Positions 15,240 to 23,244 of a DNA stretch of 51,833 bases are shown here, piece by piece (positions within the stretch are counted from its first letter, which is position 1; each line of letters begins with the position of its first letter). The notes below the pieces were generated by a model. It had not been told where the DNA came from, ran no database searches, and worked only from the letters and a program-made list of their open reading frames with translations. Source of the stretch: Candidatus Gastranaerophilales bacterium (GTDB taxonomy: Bacteria > Cyanobacteriota > Vampirovibrionia > Gastranaerophilales > Gastranaerophilaceae); the NCBI GenBank assembly GCA_900548405.1, contig UNSJ01000009.1, positions 1 to 51,833 of the forward strand. The letters are read 5' to 3'. The translations under genes and the position numbers were made by a program.

Positions 15240-16836
15240 TAGAAACCTGTCTTTCTTTAATTCTTGCATCAGTAACCACATTTGTTAAAAGGAATGAGAA
15301 TTCACTGCCTTTATCAACTTTGCTTTCAACCCAAATCTTGCCGTTGTGAGCTTCAATAATCTGCCTTGAAAGATACAGTCCCAAACCGGTTCCGGTTGAA
15401 CGTTTTTTTGTTGTTCCCTGAGAAAATCTCGTAAATAAATGCGGAATATCAGCTTGCGGAATACCATTACCGTTATCTGTGACAGAAAATATAAAATCAC
15501 CGCTTTGAGCTTTTGCAAGAATATTGATTTCTCCGCCTTTGTTTGTATAATTAACTGCATTACCGCATAGATTTGTGATTACCCTTTTAATTTCACCCCT
15601 GTCTGCTGTTATATGAAGATTATTTTTCAGTTCAAATTCAAGATTAAACTTAATATTCTTGCTTTCAGCTAAAGGCTTCAATTCTTCATAGCATTGTTCT
15701 ACCAAATCTTTAACAGGGAAAACAGTCTTGCATAAAGTTAATTTTCCGCTTTCAAATCTGTAAACTTCAAGCAGTGCATTTACAAGTCCCAGCAAATCTT
15801 CATTACTTTGAAGCATAGTAGAAAGAAGAATTCGCTGTTTGCCGTCTAATTCTCCAATTGCACCTTCCAAAAAGAATTTTAAAGTTTGAATTGCCGCAAG
15901 AAGCGGAGTTCTCATATCATGAGTTAATGTTGCAATAAAATCATCCCTTAATCTTTCTGTTTCTTTTTGCAAACTTACATCACGAATTACGCCAACGTAT
16001 TTTTCGGCATTGTTGTCTTCATCACTTGAAATAACAGCAAAACTTATCTCAACAGGGATACTCTTGCCGCTAAGAGAATTGACAATATAATAATCCCTTA
16101 ACAGGATTTCAGAATTGTCCTCTCCCAGTCCGAAAATACCGCCTGATTTGTTATCTTTTGATTTATTCAGGTCTTTGACATTTGAATATGCAATTTCCTG
16201 AAACTTTCTTTTGCATAAAGATGTTTCAGACAGTCCAACCATATTTTCACATGCAGGATTTACCTGTAATATGTGTCCTAAACTGTCTATAATTATAATA
16301 CCGTCAGCGCAGTAATTAATGATACCTGAAAGTTTTTTATTTGCCTGCGATAAGTCAGCCGTACGTTCTGCAACAATTTTTTCAAGATTTGTAGAATACT
16401 CCTCAAGCTGCTTTTTCGCGGATTCAAGTTCTTCAATCTTGTTTCTTAAATTTTCCAAAAGATGACTTCTTTCAATACCGTTTCTGATATTCATAAGTAA
16501 ATCATCATTATCCCAGGGCTTTTCAATGTACTTATAAAGTCCTATTTCATTAATTGCCTTGATAGCATTTTCTTTATCTGCATATCCTGTAAGTAAAATC
16601 ATACTTACTTCCGGATATATTTTCTTAGCTTCAGTTAAAAATTCAAGACCGTTCATTTCAGGCATCAAAAAGTCTGAAATAATTAAGTCAGGTTTATTAT
16701 CTTTTAAAAAGTTTATTGCATCTTTTGGGGCGTTGAATAAATTTACATCAGAAAATCCCTCAACTTTGAAAAGTGCTTTAAAAGCTGAGGTAACAATTTT
16801 TTCATCATCAACAACTAAAATTTTACTGTTATTCAT
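15232..16836 (-). CDS. Hybrid sensor histidine kinase: REC-coiled coil-PAS-HisKA-HATPase
   Basis: A 534-aa soluble kinase with no membrane segment. The N-terminal receiver domain (about 1-125) has Asp55 in LIISDFLMPE and Lys106 in EKPW. A coiled coil (about 128-170), a PAS domain (about 170-290), HisKA with His306 in FIATLTHDMRTPL, and an HATPase domain (N box NLCGNAVNYTNKGG, G boxes VTDNGNGIP and GTGLGLYLSRQI) follow. An N-terminal receiver means the kinase itself can be controlled by another phosphodonor. The gene overlaps the response regulator by 8 nt. There is no Shine-Dalgarno sequence; the promoter predicts a leaderless mRNA. Confidence 0.95.
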   Translation of the reverse strand: MNNSKILVVDDEKIVTSAFKALFKVEGFSDVNLFNAPKDAINFLKDNKPDLIISDFLMPEMNGLEFLTEAKKIYPEVSMILLTGYADKENAIKAINEIGLYKYIEKPWDNDDLLMNIRNGIERSHLLENLRNKIEELESAKKQLEEYSTNLEKIVAERTADLSQANKKLSGIINYCADGIIIIDSLGHILQVNPACENMVGLSETSLCKRKFQEIAYSNVKDLNKSKDNKSGGIFGLGEDNSEILLRDYYIVNSLSGKSIPVEISFAVISSDEDNNAEKYVGVIRDVSLQKETERLRDDFIATLTHDMRTPLLAAIQTLKFFLEGAIGELDGKQRILLSTMLQSNEDLLGLVNALLEVYRFESGKLTLCKTVFPVKDLVEQCYEELKPLAESKNIKFNLEFELKNNLHITADRGEIKRVITNLCGNAVNYTNKGGEINILAKAQSGDFIFSVTDNGNGIPQADIPHLFTRFSQGTTKKRSTGTGLGLYLSRQIIEAHNGKIWVESKVDKGSEFSFLLTNVVTDARIKERQVSNG

Positions 16837-16871
16837 ACTACTATAATAAGCTATTTTACTTATTGGGACAA
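16837..16871 (-). promoter_or_regulatory. Promoter of the hybrid kinase operon, leaderless geometry
   Basis: On the minus strand: -35 TTGTCC (16866-16871), a 17-nt spacer, -10 TATTAT (16843-16848), AGTAGT, then the ATG at 16836. Confidence 0.6.
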
Positions 16872-16895
16872 ATTCTTTACAAAATCGAAATAATT

Positions 16896-16927
16896 AAAAA
16901 GAGGGAATTTTGTATTTCCCTCTTTTT
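16896..16927. terminator. Bidirectional intrinsic terminator of the ferritin operon
   Basis: Stem AAAAAGAGGGAA/TTCCCTCTTTTT (16896-16907 and 16916-16927) with an 8-nt loop. It lies directly behind the ferritin stop on the minus strand. Confidence 0.93.
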
Positions 16928-16930
16928 TAT

Positions 16931-17446
16931 TTATTCACTTTTATAAGAATGCTGCTGATAAGTTCTGGTTCCTAAATCCTTATCAAGCTGATATAAAGAA
17001 GCCTTGTCTTCACCGAACATTTTCAGTTTTTTAATAATATCCAAAGCATTTGCTTCTTCTTCAACCTGTTCTGATATGTACCAGTTTATAAAGTGTCTTG
17101 TTGCAAGGTCGCATTCGTCATCGCTCATATAAGCAACACAGTTTATGCTTTCAGTAACATATTTTTCATGATCAAGTATTTTTTCAAAAACTTGAAGCGG
17201 ATTTTCAAAACTTCTATCCGGAGAATTAATTTGCTGCAAATCAATTGTTCCGTCACGTTCAATAATATAATCAAACAAAATCATTCCATGATCTACTTCT
17301 TCTCGTGCCTGAACCTTAGTCCAATTGGCAAAACCGTAAAGACCAATTTCGTCAAAAAAAGCAGACATAGCAAGATATAAATAAGCCGAATAAAATTCTT
17401 TGTTAATTTGTGCATTTAAAATGTCTTCTACCTTTTTATTAATCAC
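16931..17446 (-). CDS. Ferritin (bacterial FtnA-type)
   Basis: A 171-aa ferritin with a GTG start at 17446: GGAGG sits 6 nt upstream, and the sequence VINKKVEDILNAQINKEFYSAYLYLAMSAFF begins exactly where ferritins do. The longer in-frame ATG at 17503 would add non-homologous residues. The ferroxidase residues are visible: Glu in NKEFYSAY, EEVDHG (Glu and His), then ESINCVAY and ISEQVEEE. The protein oxidises and stores iron in a 24-mer. The start overlaps the stop of the superoxide reductase gene (GTGATTAA), so the two are translationally coupled in an oxygen/iron protection operon. A strong terminator follows. Confidence 0.95.
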   Translation of the reverse strand: MINKKVEDILNAQINKEFYSAYLYLAMSAFFDEIGLYGFANWTKVQAREEVDHGMILFDYIIERDGTIDLQQINSPDRSFENPLQVFEKILDHEKYVTESINCVAYMSDDECDLATRHFINWYISEQVEEEANALDIIKKLKMFGEDKASLYQLDKDLGTRTYQQHSYKSE

Positions 17447-17831
17447 TTTCGCCCTCCCACAGACCGTGTATATTACAAAACTCGCGTGCCAATGTTTTAC
17501 CAAGTAATTGTTTTACTTGTTTAATCGGCTGATCACCGGGGTGAAAGAACTGTAATTCTACATGATTTTTATCTTCAGAAATGGTTTCAATAAATGTGAT
17601 ATAATGATCGTCATTCATAGGATGTAGTACTTCTCCTACTCTGACTTCTCCACCGCCGTCTTCATGCTTGATGAAAACTGGAATATGTTTTTCCATCATG
17701 GCTTCTTCCTTATTCTGGGCATCTAACTTATGCATTGGCTGACCGCAGCATACAAGTTCACCGCCGCCGACAAGGATTACTTCAACCAGATTACCGCAGA
17801 TTTCACATCTGTATAAATCTAACTTTTCCAT
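17439..17831 (-). CDS. Desulfoferrodoxin (two-iron superoxide reductase)
   Basis: A 130-aa protein. The start at 17831 (MEKLDLYRCEICGN) is used because GAAAGGAGA precedes it. The N-terminal desulforedoxin domain has CxxC (Cys9, Cys12) and CC (about Cys28-Cys29) for iron centre I. Centre II has the reactive Glu-Lys-His in EKHIPVF, His residues in VLHPMNDDHYI, and Cys/His in EFCNIHGLW. The enzyme reduces superoxide to hydrogen peroxide without producing oxygen, typical of anaerobes. It is followed by a coupled ferritin, which would sequester iron released during oxidative stress. Confidence 0.96.
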   Translation of the reverse strand: MEKLDLYRCEICGNLVEVILVGGGELVCCGQPMHKLDAQNKEEAMMEKHIPVFIKHEDGGGEVRVGEVLHPMNDDHYITFIETISEDKNHVELQFFHPGDQPIKQVKQLLGKTLAREFCNIHGLWEGESD

Positions 17832-17968
17832 GTTTTCTCCTTTCAATAACTATTATCATTTTTTATAACTTTTTTTCATTAACCATTGGGCTATAAAATA
17901 AGACTATTAAAGTAAACTTTTCTTAATAAACTAACAAAAATTTTTATTGAAGGACTTAAAATAATACT

Positions 17969-18766
17969 ATGAAAGTTCTACCGGTTTCTTTTAGTTTTAA
18001 GGGTATTCAGCAAAGAGATAATGAAATTAATAATTATCCCTTCTTGTATACTGCAAAGCCGCACAATGGATTAAGAAAAGAGGATAACAACCGTTTTAAA
18101 GCAATAACAGCATCTCTTGCACTTATTGCCGTTGCTGTAACTTTGATTAACCTTAAAGGCCGCAAAAAGCTTCCTGAAAGCATAGTAGAATTAGCTGAAA
18201 AATCAAAGGGGTTAAATAAACTGACAAAATACGAAAAAACTGTCAGCGAATTAAAAGAAAAAATAATATATCCGCTTAAAGCAATTAATTTAGGTGACAA
18301 TAATATTGCAAAGTCTAAAAAGCTTAAATCAGGTTTGATTATCACTAACACTCACAAAGACGGTCTTGAAGAATTAACTTCCGCTTTAATGGAACACTTT
18401 AAAGAACTTGGAATTGAAACAAAGGATATTTCTGAAATTACAACGCGTATAAACAGTAAAGGTGAAGCAGTACACAGAAATATAAGAAGAAACGAAAGAA
18501 TTAAATGGGTATATAATCAGATTCAAAATGCAAAAAAATCGTTTGAAGAAGAAGGTAAATATACAGTAATAAATCTTGGCGACATCGGCAAATTAACAGA
18601 CCTGAAAATTATAAAATCTCAAAAATCAAACTTTGAAGATATGCTTAGCAACCTTAACGGAAAAACATATCCGGGAGTAATTTGGACCGGCTGGACAACA
18701 AAAACCAATTCAGTCCCGTTGTTTTATAATGACTTGCCTGTATTAATAACCAAGCTTATGGACTAA
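17969..18766 (+). CDS. Hypothetical membrane protein with N-terminal SFSFKG motif
   Basis: A 265-aa protein starting MKVLPVSFSFKGIQQRD. A single membrane helix lies at about residues 44-61 (ITASLALIAVAVTLINL), followed by a Lys-rich soluble region with an alpha/beta pattern (GLIITNTHKDGLEELTSALMEHF; YTVINLGDIGKL; YPGVIWTGWTT). No enzymatic motif is recognised. A TAAAAT box lies 6 nt before the ATG, and AAGGA is 14 nt upstream, too distant to be a normal ribosome-binding site. The stop overlaps the convergent PIN-like gene by 4 nt. Confidence 0.7.
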   Translation: MKVLPVSFSFKGIQQRDNEINNYPFLYTAKPHNGLRKEDNNRFKAITASLALIAVAVTLINLKGRKKLPESIVELAEKSKGLNKLTKYEKTVSELKEKIIYPLKAINLGDNNIAKSKKLKSGLIITNTHKDGLEELTSALMEHFKELGIETKDISEITTRINSKGEAVHRNIRRNERIKWVYNQIQNAKKSFEEEGKYTVINLGDIGKLTDLKIIKSQKSNFEDMLSNLNGKTYPGVIWTGWTTKTNSVPLFYNDLPVLITKLMD

Positions 18767-19971
18767 TAGTCATTTATATCATTGTTTTCGTTATTTTCGC
18801 GGTCAACATAATTTTTCCTTCTCATGAGAAAAAGAAATAATCTATCAATTGTTTTTTCAATTTCAGTTCTGGCAAGATTTTCATCTTTGTAGTTATCATA
18901 AAACTCTGATAAATTATATTTATGGTATACATTTCCTGTTATGTCAAATGAATATCTAATTAAATCCATAAATTCACGTTTGTTATCAGAGTTCCTTAAA
19001 ATATATAAAAAACGATATCTGAATTCAGCAAACTCTCTATCTTGACTTTTTGGAAAAAAGCTAGCTAAAGGTTTCAGAGGAGGTTCTGCAGAACTTATAG
19101 GGCGCCTTACCTGTTTTACTTCTTCAATAACATCTTCTGAATATCTTAATTTAAAGTATTTTTTCGCTTCTTCCAAGAACCTTTCAGGTGTGTACATGTG
19201 AAATTCTTTGTTAACATTATCGTAAAATTCTTTTTTTAATTGCGGACTGCAACATTTTTTACCGTTATTTATAAGCCACCAATCTTCTTTTTCATCAGCA
19301 GTAACAAATACCACGCATTTATCATGTGCTTTAGCGTAATCTAAAATTTCTTTCCATATTATATAATCAGAATATTTAGCATTGCCGTCTTTGCCAATAT
19401 CTTTATATCCCGGCGGAACTTTCTTTTCAAAACGTTCTGCTGCAGTTTCATATAATTTTTTTAAATCTTCCTCAGAATATTGTTTTCCAATTTTTTTGTA
19501 AAATAATTCTGTAATTTTATCTTTAATATCATCATTTGAGTTTAATTTGTCAAATTTTTCTTTTGCTTTTTTACAAGAATTAGATATACTACGATTTATT
19601 ACCTTTTTAGCATCTTCAAGCTTCTCTAATGTATTATTTCTATCTCTCTTTACATCTTTTGTGCGTTCAAATAGTGTCTTTAGCTTATTTTCAATATTTG
19701 CAATGTCTTTTTCTACACCTGCTTTTAATTCTTCAGCCTTGTCGTTTATTTCTTTAATTACATTAATTCTATTATTATGATACTCGTAACCTACCTGATA
19801 AGGTATCCATTTTCTTTCACCGATTTTTTCAATTACATCCAAAAATATTTCTTTTGTTTCATCATTAAATCTATATAAATTTAATAAGACGCTTGTATCA
19901 AATATAAATGTGCAATTATCCCACAACTTTTCATAATCAGGTGAATAATATTCTTTTAATACTTCTTTCAT
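18763..19971 (-). CDS. PIN-like domain protein (PIN_8 family)
   Basis: A 402-aa protein. The N-terminus has a PIN-like nuclease core: FIFDTSVLLNLYRFNDETKE (Asp25), WIPYQVGYEYHNNRI and, after a coiled coil (about residues 75-180), CVVFVTADEKEDWW. This arrangement of a split PIN domain with a central coiled coil matches the PIN_8 family, frequently found in accessory or defence contexts. AAGGAGC precedes the start. No partner gene is adjacent: the neighbours are the SRP RNA and a hypothetical, so it is a solitary gene whose substrate is unknown. Confidence 0.82.
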   Translation of the reverse strand: MKEVLKEYYSPDYEKLWDNCTFIFDTSVLLNLYRFNDETKEIFLDVIEKIGERKWIPYQVGYEYHNNRINVIKEINDKAEELKAGVEKDIANIENKLKTLFERTKDVKRDRNNTLEKLEDAKKVINRSISNSCKKAKEKFDKLNSNDDIKDKITELFYKKIGKQYSEEDLKKLYETAAERFEKKVPPGYKDIGKDGNAKYSDYIIWKEILDYAKAHDKCVVFVTADEKEDWWLINNGKKCCSPQLKKEFYDNVNKEFHMYTPERFLEEAKKYFKLRYSEDVIEEVKQVRRPISSAEPPLKPLASFFPKSQDREFAEFRYRFLYILRNSDNKREFMDLIRYSFDITGNVYHKYNLSEFYDNYKDENLARTEIEKTIDRLFLFLMRRKNYVDRENNENNDINDY

Positions 19972-20044
19972 AATGCTCCTTGATTAATATATATAATAAA
20001 TATAATATTGCCAGAGCGCAATCTAAATATTAATTTATATTAAT

Positions 20045-20072
20045 TTGCCTGTTCTTATCTTTGTGTTAAAAT
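20045..20072 (+). promoter_or_regulatory. SRP RNA promoter
   Basis: -35 TTGCCT (20045-20050), a 16-nt spacer and -10 TAAAAT (20067-20072), placing transcription start at about 20079, exactly at the RNA 5' end. Confidence 0.6.
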
Positions 20073-20078
20073 ATATTC

Positions 20079-20339
20079 AGCCGTGCTCCACGGGGAAGTG
20101 CAATCCCTCGACCCGAAGTTTATGCGGGGTGCAGAGCCTGTTGTGAGGGTCCGGTAAATAATTTTGATAATTATATTATTGTTGACGTTTAAGGATATGA
20201 TGGCGTAAGCTGTCGAACCGTGTCAGGATGGAAACATAGCAGCACTAAGACAATCCTTGCGGGTGTTGTATTCTTAAAAAGAGATAATATACTTAAAGAC
20301 TTTATTTAGCGAATTCGATAGACAGTGGCACGGTTTTTT
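20079..20339 (+). ncRNA. ffs: Signal recognition particle RNA, bacterial large (Alu-containing) type
   Basis: About 260 nt. The 5' GCCGTGC pairs with the 3' GGCACGG (20327-20333), followed by a T-run. The 5' Alu-like part (CTCCACGGGGAAGTGCAATCC), the central GTTGACGTTTAAGG, and the 3' AATTCGATAGACAGTGGCACGG all match the pattern of the Bacillus-type large SRP RNA. The S-domain core is GTGTCAGG-AUG-GAAA-CAU-AGCAGCAC at about 20220-20250: the asymmetric loop bases are intact, but the capping tetraloop is GAAA rather than the common GGAA. The RNA scaffolds Ffh for co-translational membrane targeting. Confidence 0.95.
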
Positions 20340-20342
20340 ATT

Positions 20343-20633
20343 TTATAAATCAAAAAAACTTACATTATCAGGAATATCTCTTTCTATTCTGCTGATTAAC
20401 TCACTTACATTCCAATCAAAACCTGATGCAATCTTTTTTAATACTACTAAATTAGCTATTCTCTGACCATTTTCAATTCTGCTTAATGTTGCGCAAGGTA
20501 CATCGGTTTCGTATGCAAATATTCTCAAACTTTTTTGGGCAACATTTATCCTGAGCGATTTTAAGCTTTTTCCAAATTCTTTTATGTAAGTTTGTTCTTT
20601 ATCAATATCGCCCATCAAACCTTCCCTTGACAT
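20343..20633 (-). CDS. XRE-family helix-turn-helix regulator
   Basis: A 96-aa single-domain Cro/C1-type repressor: the HTH is in FAYETDVPCATLSRIENGQRIANLVVLKKIASGF. Two starts are possible. The ATG at 20633 has a TATAAT ending 6 nt upstream (leaderless pattern of this window); the ATG at 20615 (MGDIDKEQ) has GGGAAGG 4 nt upstream. It is divergent from a pseudopilin gene, and a perfect 16-bp palindrome lies between them, so autoregulation and control of the pilin gene are likely. Confidence 0.85.
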   Translation of the reverse strand: MSREGLMGDIDKEQTYIKEFGKSLKSLRINVAQKSLRIFAYETDVPCATLSRIENGQRIANLVVLKKIASGFDWNVSELISRIERDIPDNVSFFDL

Positions 20634-20666
20634 ATTGAGATTATATATGTATTATTTTATATATGT

Positions 20667-20682
20667 GTTTCCATATGGAAAC
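20667..20682. promoter_or_regulatory. 16-bp perfect palindrome GTTTCCATATGGAAAC, candidate operator
   Basis: It lies in the divergent region between the XRE regulator and the pseudopilin gene, just upstream of the regulator promoter and 15 nt before the pilin ATG. A dyad of this size fits a dimeric XRE repressor. Confidence 0.65.
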
Positions 20683-20697
20683 ATCAGGAGAACGTGT

Positions 20698-21351
20698 ATG
20701 ATAAAAGAACAATTATTAGAAAGCAGACTTTGCTCGGCATTTACATTAGCTGAGGTTTTAGTAACACTAGGCATTATTGGAGTTGTTGCATCATTAACTA
20801 TGCCTGGTTTAATGGGCAATTATCAAAAAAAAGCAAATATTACTGCTATGAAAAAAGCTTATTCTGTATTAAATCAGGCATATATGAATATTGTAAGAGA
20901 GCAGGGAATAGATGCTGTGTCAATGTGTCCGACAAATGATTCCAAATGTTTGGGAGATATGTTTAAGTCTGAATTAAAGCTGATAAACAGTGAGCTTTGG
21001 GTACCAAACGGAGGCGGTGTTGCAAATTGCTGGGGAGATAGTACTATAACCAATGCCGGAGAGCAGCATTACTGCACTGTAAGTGCAGATGGAATTGTTT
21101 ATGATTTTGATATGGAATGGCAAAGGACTGCTGATAGAATAAATGCATATATATGCATAGATACAAACGGACCTAAACGTCCTAATAAATTCGGAAAAGA
21201 CAGATTCACATTTGTAATAATTAATACAAGTATTACACCTTATAAAAGCTATGACCTTACTGTTGAAAATTATCCTTCATGTAAAGACGGAGACGGCGGT
21301 ATGTATGATAATTTAGGTTGTGCTTATAAATATTTATACAATGACAACTAA
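20698..21351 (+). CDS. Type II secretion/type IV pilin-like protein (class III prepilin leader)
   Basis: A 217-aa pseudopilin. The start at 20698 (MIKEQLLESRLCSAFTLAE) has AGGAG 8 nt upstream. The leader is cleaved before Phe15 (SA|FTLAEVLVTLGIIG), with Glu at mature position 5, followed by a hydrophobic helix (about residues 15-36) and a Cys-containing globular domain (six cysteines including AMCP-type CPTNDSKC, ANCW, HYCT). The FTLAEVLVTLGIIGVVASLTMP sequence is characteristic of multi-copy pseudopilins in Melainabacteria-like genomes. No assembly ATPase or prepilin peptidase is nearby; control by the divergent XRE regulator is likely. Confidence 0.9.
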   Translation: MIKEQLLESRLCSAFTLAEVLVTLGIIGVVASLTMPGLMGNYQKKANITAMKKAYSVLNQAYMNIVREQGIDAVSMCPTNDSKCLGDMFKSELKLINSELWVPNGGGVANCWGDSTITNAGEQHYCTVSADGIVYDFDMEWQRTADRINAYICIDTNGPKRPNKFGKDRFTFVIINTSITPYKSYDLTVENYPSCKDGDGGMYDNLGCAYKYLYNDN

Positions 21352-21358
21352 AAGGAGG

Positions 21359-22312
21359 TTATTTAAGCTCGATGTCTTTTATATATCTCGGTCTTGCTTT
21401 TACTTCCCTGTAAACCTGTCCGACATATTCACCGATTAACCCAAGACAAAACAGCTGTATTCCTCCGAATACGCATAACAGAATAATAGTAGTTGCCCAG
21501 CCGTTAGGAGAATTATGCCAGAATATTTTTTCAATAACTGTTTCTACACCGACTAAAAAGCCGAATAATGCCATACAAAATCCTAAAACAGCAACAAATC
21601 TGAGAGGCACAACACTGTATGATGTGATACCGTTTAAAGCCAATCCCATAAGGCTTACAAAATTAAACTTAGACTCTCCTGCCATTCTTGGTTTTACGTC
21701 AAAATTCACATAAGCTGTTTTTAAACCTACTTCATTGAAAAATCCTCTTAAAAATAAATACTTTTCAGGATATTGTTCAAGAATATCCAATGCTCTTTTG
21801 CTTACCAGCCTGTAATCCGAATGGTTAGGCGGAATTTTAGCACCTAAGATGTTCATGGTTTTATAAAACATTAAGGCAGTAATTTTTTTAAAGAAAGAAT
21901 CCGTTTTTCTATCGTTTCTTATGCCTGAAACAATATCAGCACCTTTCATATATTCATCAACAAATTTTTCAATAGCCCACTCATCCTGCTGCAAGTCAGC
22001 ATCTATTGAAACAGCACAATCGCATCCGATAGCTCTTACGCAGTCAAGACCTGCTAACAATGCTTTTTGGTTGCCGAAGTTTCTTACAAATTTCAATCCT
22101 TTTATAAGTTTATTCTTATTATGGAATTCTTCAATAATCTTCCAGGTTTTATCGACAGAACCGTCATCAACAAGATATATGTAGCTGTCAGGTTTAATTT
22201 TTTCATCAGAAACCAGCTTGTTTAAAACATTTAACAGCTGTTCAACAGTTGATTTTACACATAATTCTTCATTAAAACACGGAACAATAATTGCTAATCT
22301 GGGTTTTTCCAT
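21359..22312 (-). CDS. GT2 glycosyltransferase with C-terminal membrane domain (DPM1/GtrB/ArnC-like)
   Basis: A 317-aa enzyme. The GT-A domain shows IIVPCFNEE, YLVDDGSVDKTW, the acceptor/nucleotide segment FVRNFGNQKALLAGLD, the DxD-like SIDADLQQ, and HSDYRLVSKRAL. Two C-terminal membrane helices (about 232-255 and 270-292) anchor it, as in polyprenyl-phosphate sugar transferases. It probably transfers a hexose or a modified sugar from a nucleotide sugar to undecaprenyl phosphate. GAGAGG precedes the start. It is divergent from a YdjC/ChbG-type deacetylase, which suggests a joint role in lipid-linked sugar metabolism. Confidence 0.92.
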   Translation of the reverse strand: MEKPRLAIIVPCFNEELCVKSTVEQLLNVLNKLVSDEKIKPDSYIYLVDDGSVDKTWKIIEEFHNKNKLIKGLKFVRNFGNQKALLAGLDCVRAIGCDCAVSIDADLQQDEWAIEKFVDEYMKGADIVSGIRNDRKTDSFFKKITALMFYKTMNILGAKIPPNHSDYRLVSKRALDILEQYPEKYLFLRGFFNEVGLKTAYVNFDVKPRMAGESKFNFVSLMGLALNGITSYSVVPLRFVAVLGFCMALFGFLVGVETVIEKIFWHNSPNGWATTIILLCVFGGIQLFCLGLIGEYVGQVYREVKARPRYIKDIELK

Positions 22313-22392
22313 AATACCTCTCTCGATAATTTGCCAAAAGCAACCATTTTATATTATAATATATTCATTATTAAAGCAAGGAATTTTTTTTA

Positions 22393-23244
22393 ATGAGTAA
22401 CAAAAAATTTATACTTAATGCAGATGATTTTGGAATGTCAAAAGCTTTTAACAGAGCGGTATTAGACGGTTATCACAACGGTTTTTTATCAAGTGCCAGC
22501 CTTTGTGCTAACGGCAAAGCCTTTAACGCAGCCGTCAATGAAATAATTCCCGAATGCCCTAACTTAGGAATAGGTGTACATTTAAATATTATTGAAGGAC
22601 GTTCTCTTACGAAATCAAAACTTTTGACAAACAAACGCGGAAAATTTAATCAGGGATATTTGTCACTCATTTTAAAATCAAATAACCGTGAATTTCTGGA
22701 ACAGGTAGAATACGAATTCCGTACACAGATTGAAACTGTAATGAATTATACAAAAGTTGACCATTTGGATTCTCATGTTCACACTCATGCTATTCCGAAT
22801 ATATTTAAAATTACTGCTAAATTAGCAAAAGAATACAACATTCCTTATGTTAGAACACAGCATGAAGAATTATATTTTGTTCCCAGTTTGAAAAAACATA
22901 TAAATTTAAAGTACCCGCCTAATATTTTGAAAATATTGCTGTTAAATAATTTTACAGCACAAAATATTAAAGTATTAAAGGAATACGGGCTTAAAACCAA
23001 TGATTATCTTATCGGTGTAGGCTATACAGGGCTAATGGATAACTTAACCGTTGAATACGGTCTTAAGGCATTGGAAGAAGACTGTGTCGCGGAAGCGTTA
23101 ATTCATCCGTGCCACTATGCAAATCCTACAAAAAATCAGCACTACAAAGAATTTCTTATAACACAAAACAAAGAACTTGAAGACAAAATTAAACGTCTCG
23201 GCTTTGAAATAACAAATTATAAAAAAGAATATGCAATCCGATAA
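22393..23244 (+). CDS. YdjC/ChbG-family carbohydrate deacetylase
   Basis: A 283-aa protein. Metal-binding and catalytic residues of the family are visible: NADDFGMS (Asp11-Asp12), GVHLN (His63), VDHLDSHVHTH (His128, His130) and a late ALIHPCHY. The family removes acetyl groups from N-acetylated sugars (chitobiose in ChbG, a hopanoid glycan in HpnK). AAGGA lies upstream and a TATAAT about 35 nt before the ATG. The 3' end overlaps the PLD-like gene by 14 nt, indicating one transcript, and the gene is divergent from a polyprenyl-type glycosyltransferase. Confidence 0.9.
   Translation: MSNKKFILNADDFGMSKAFNRAVLDGYHNGFLSSASLCANGKAFNAAVNEIIPECPNLGIGVHLNIIEGRSLTKSKLLTNKRGKFNQGYLSLILKSNNREFLEQVEYEFRTQIETVMNYTKVDHLDSHVHTHAIPNIFKITAKLAKEYNIPYVRTQHEELYFVPSLKKHINLKYPPNILKILLLNNFTAQNIKVLKEYGLKTNDYLIGVGYTGLMDNLTVEYGLKALEEDCVAEALIHPCHYANPTKNQHYKEFLITQNKELEDKIKRLGFEITNYKKEYAIR

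Noticed and set aside
17447..17503. Upstream ATG start for ferritin
   Set aside because: It lies inside the superoxide reductase gene without family similarity; the GTG at 17446 has GGAGG 6 nt upstream and matches the ferritin N-terminus.
19972..20044. Searched for a small gene or antitoxin next to the PIN-like gene
   Set aside because: Only AT-rich sequence leading into the SRP RNA promoter; no coding frame of useful length.
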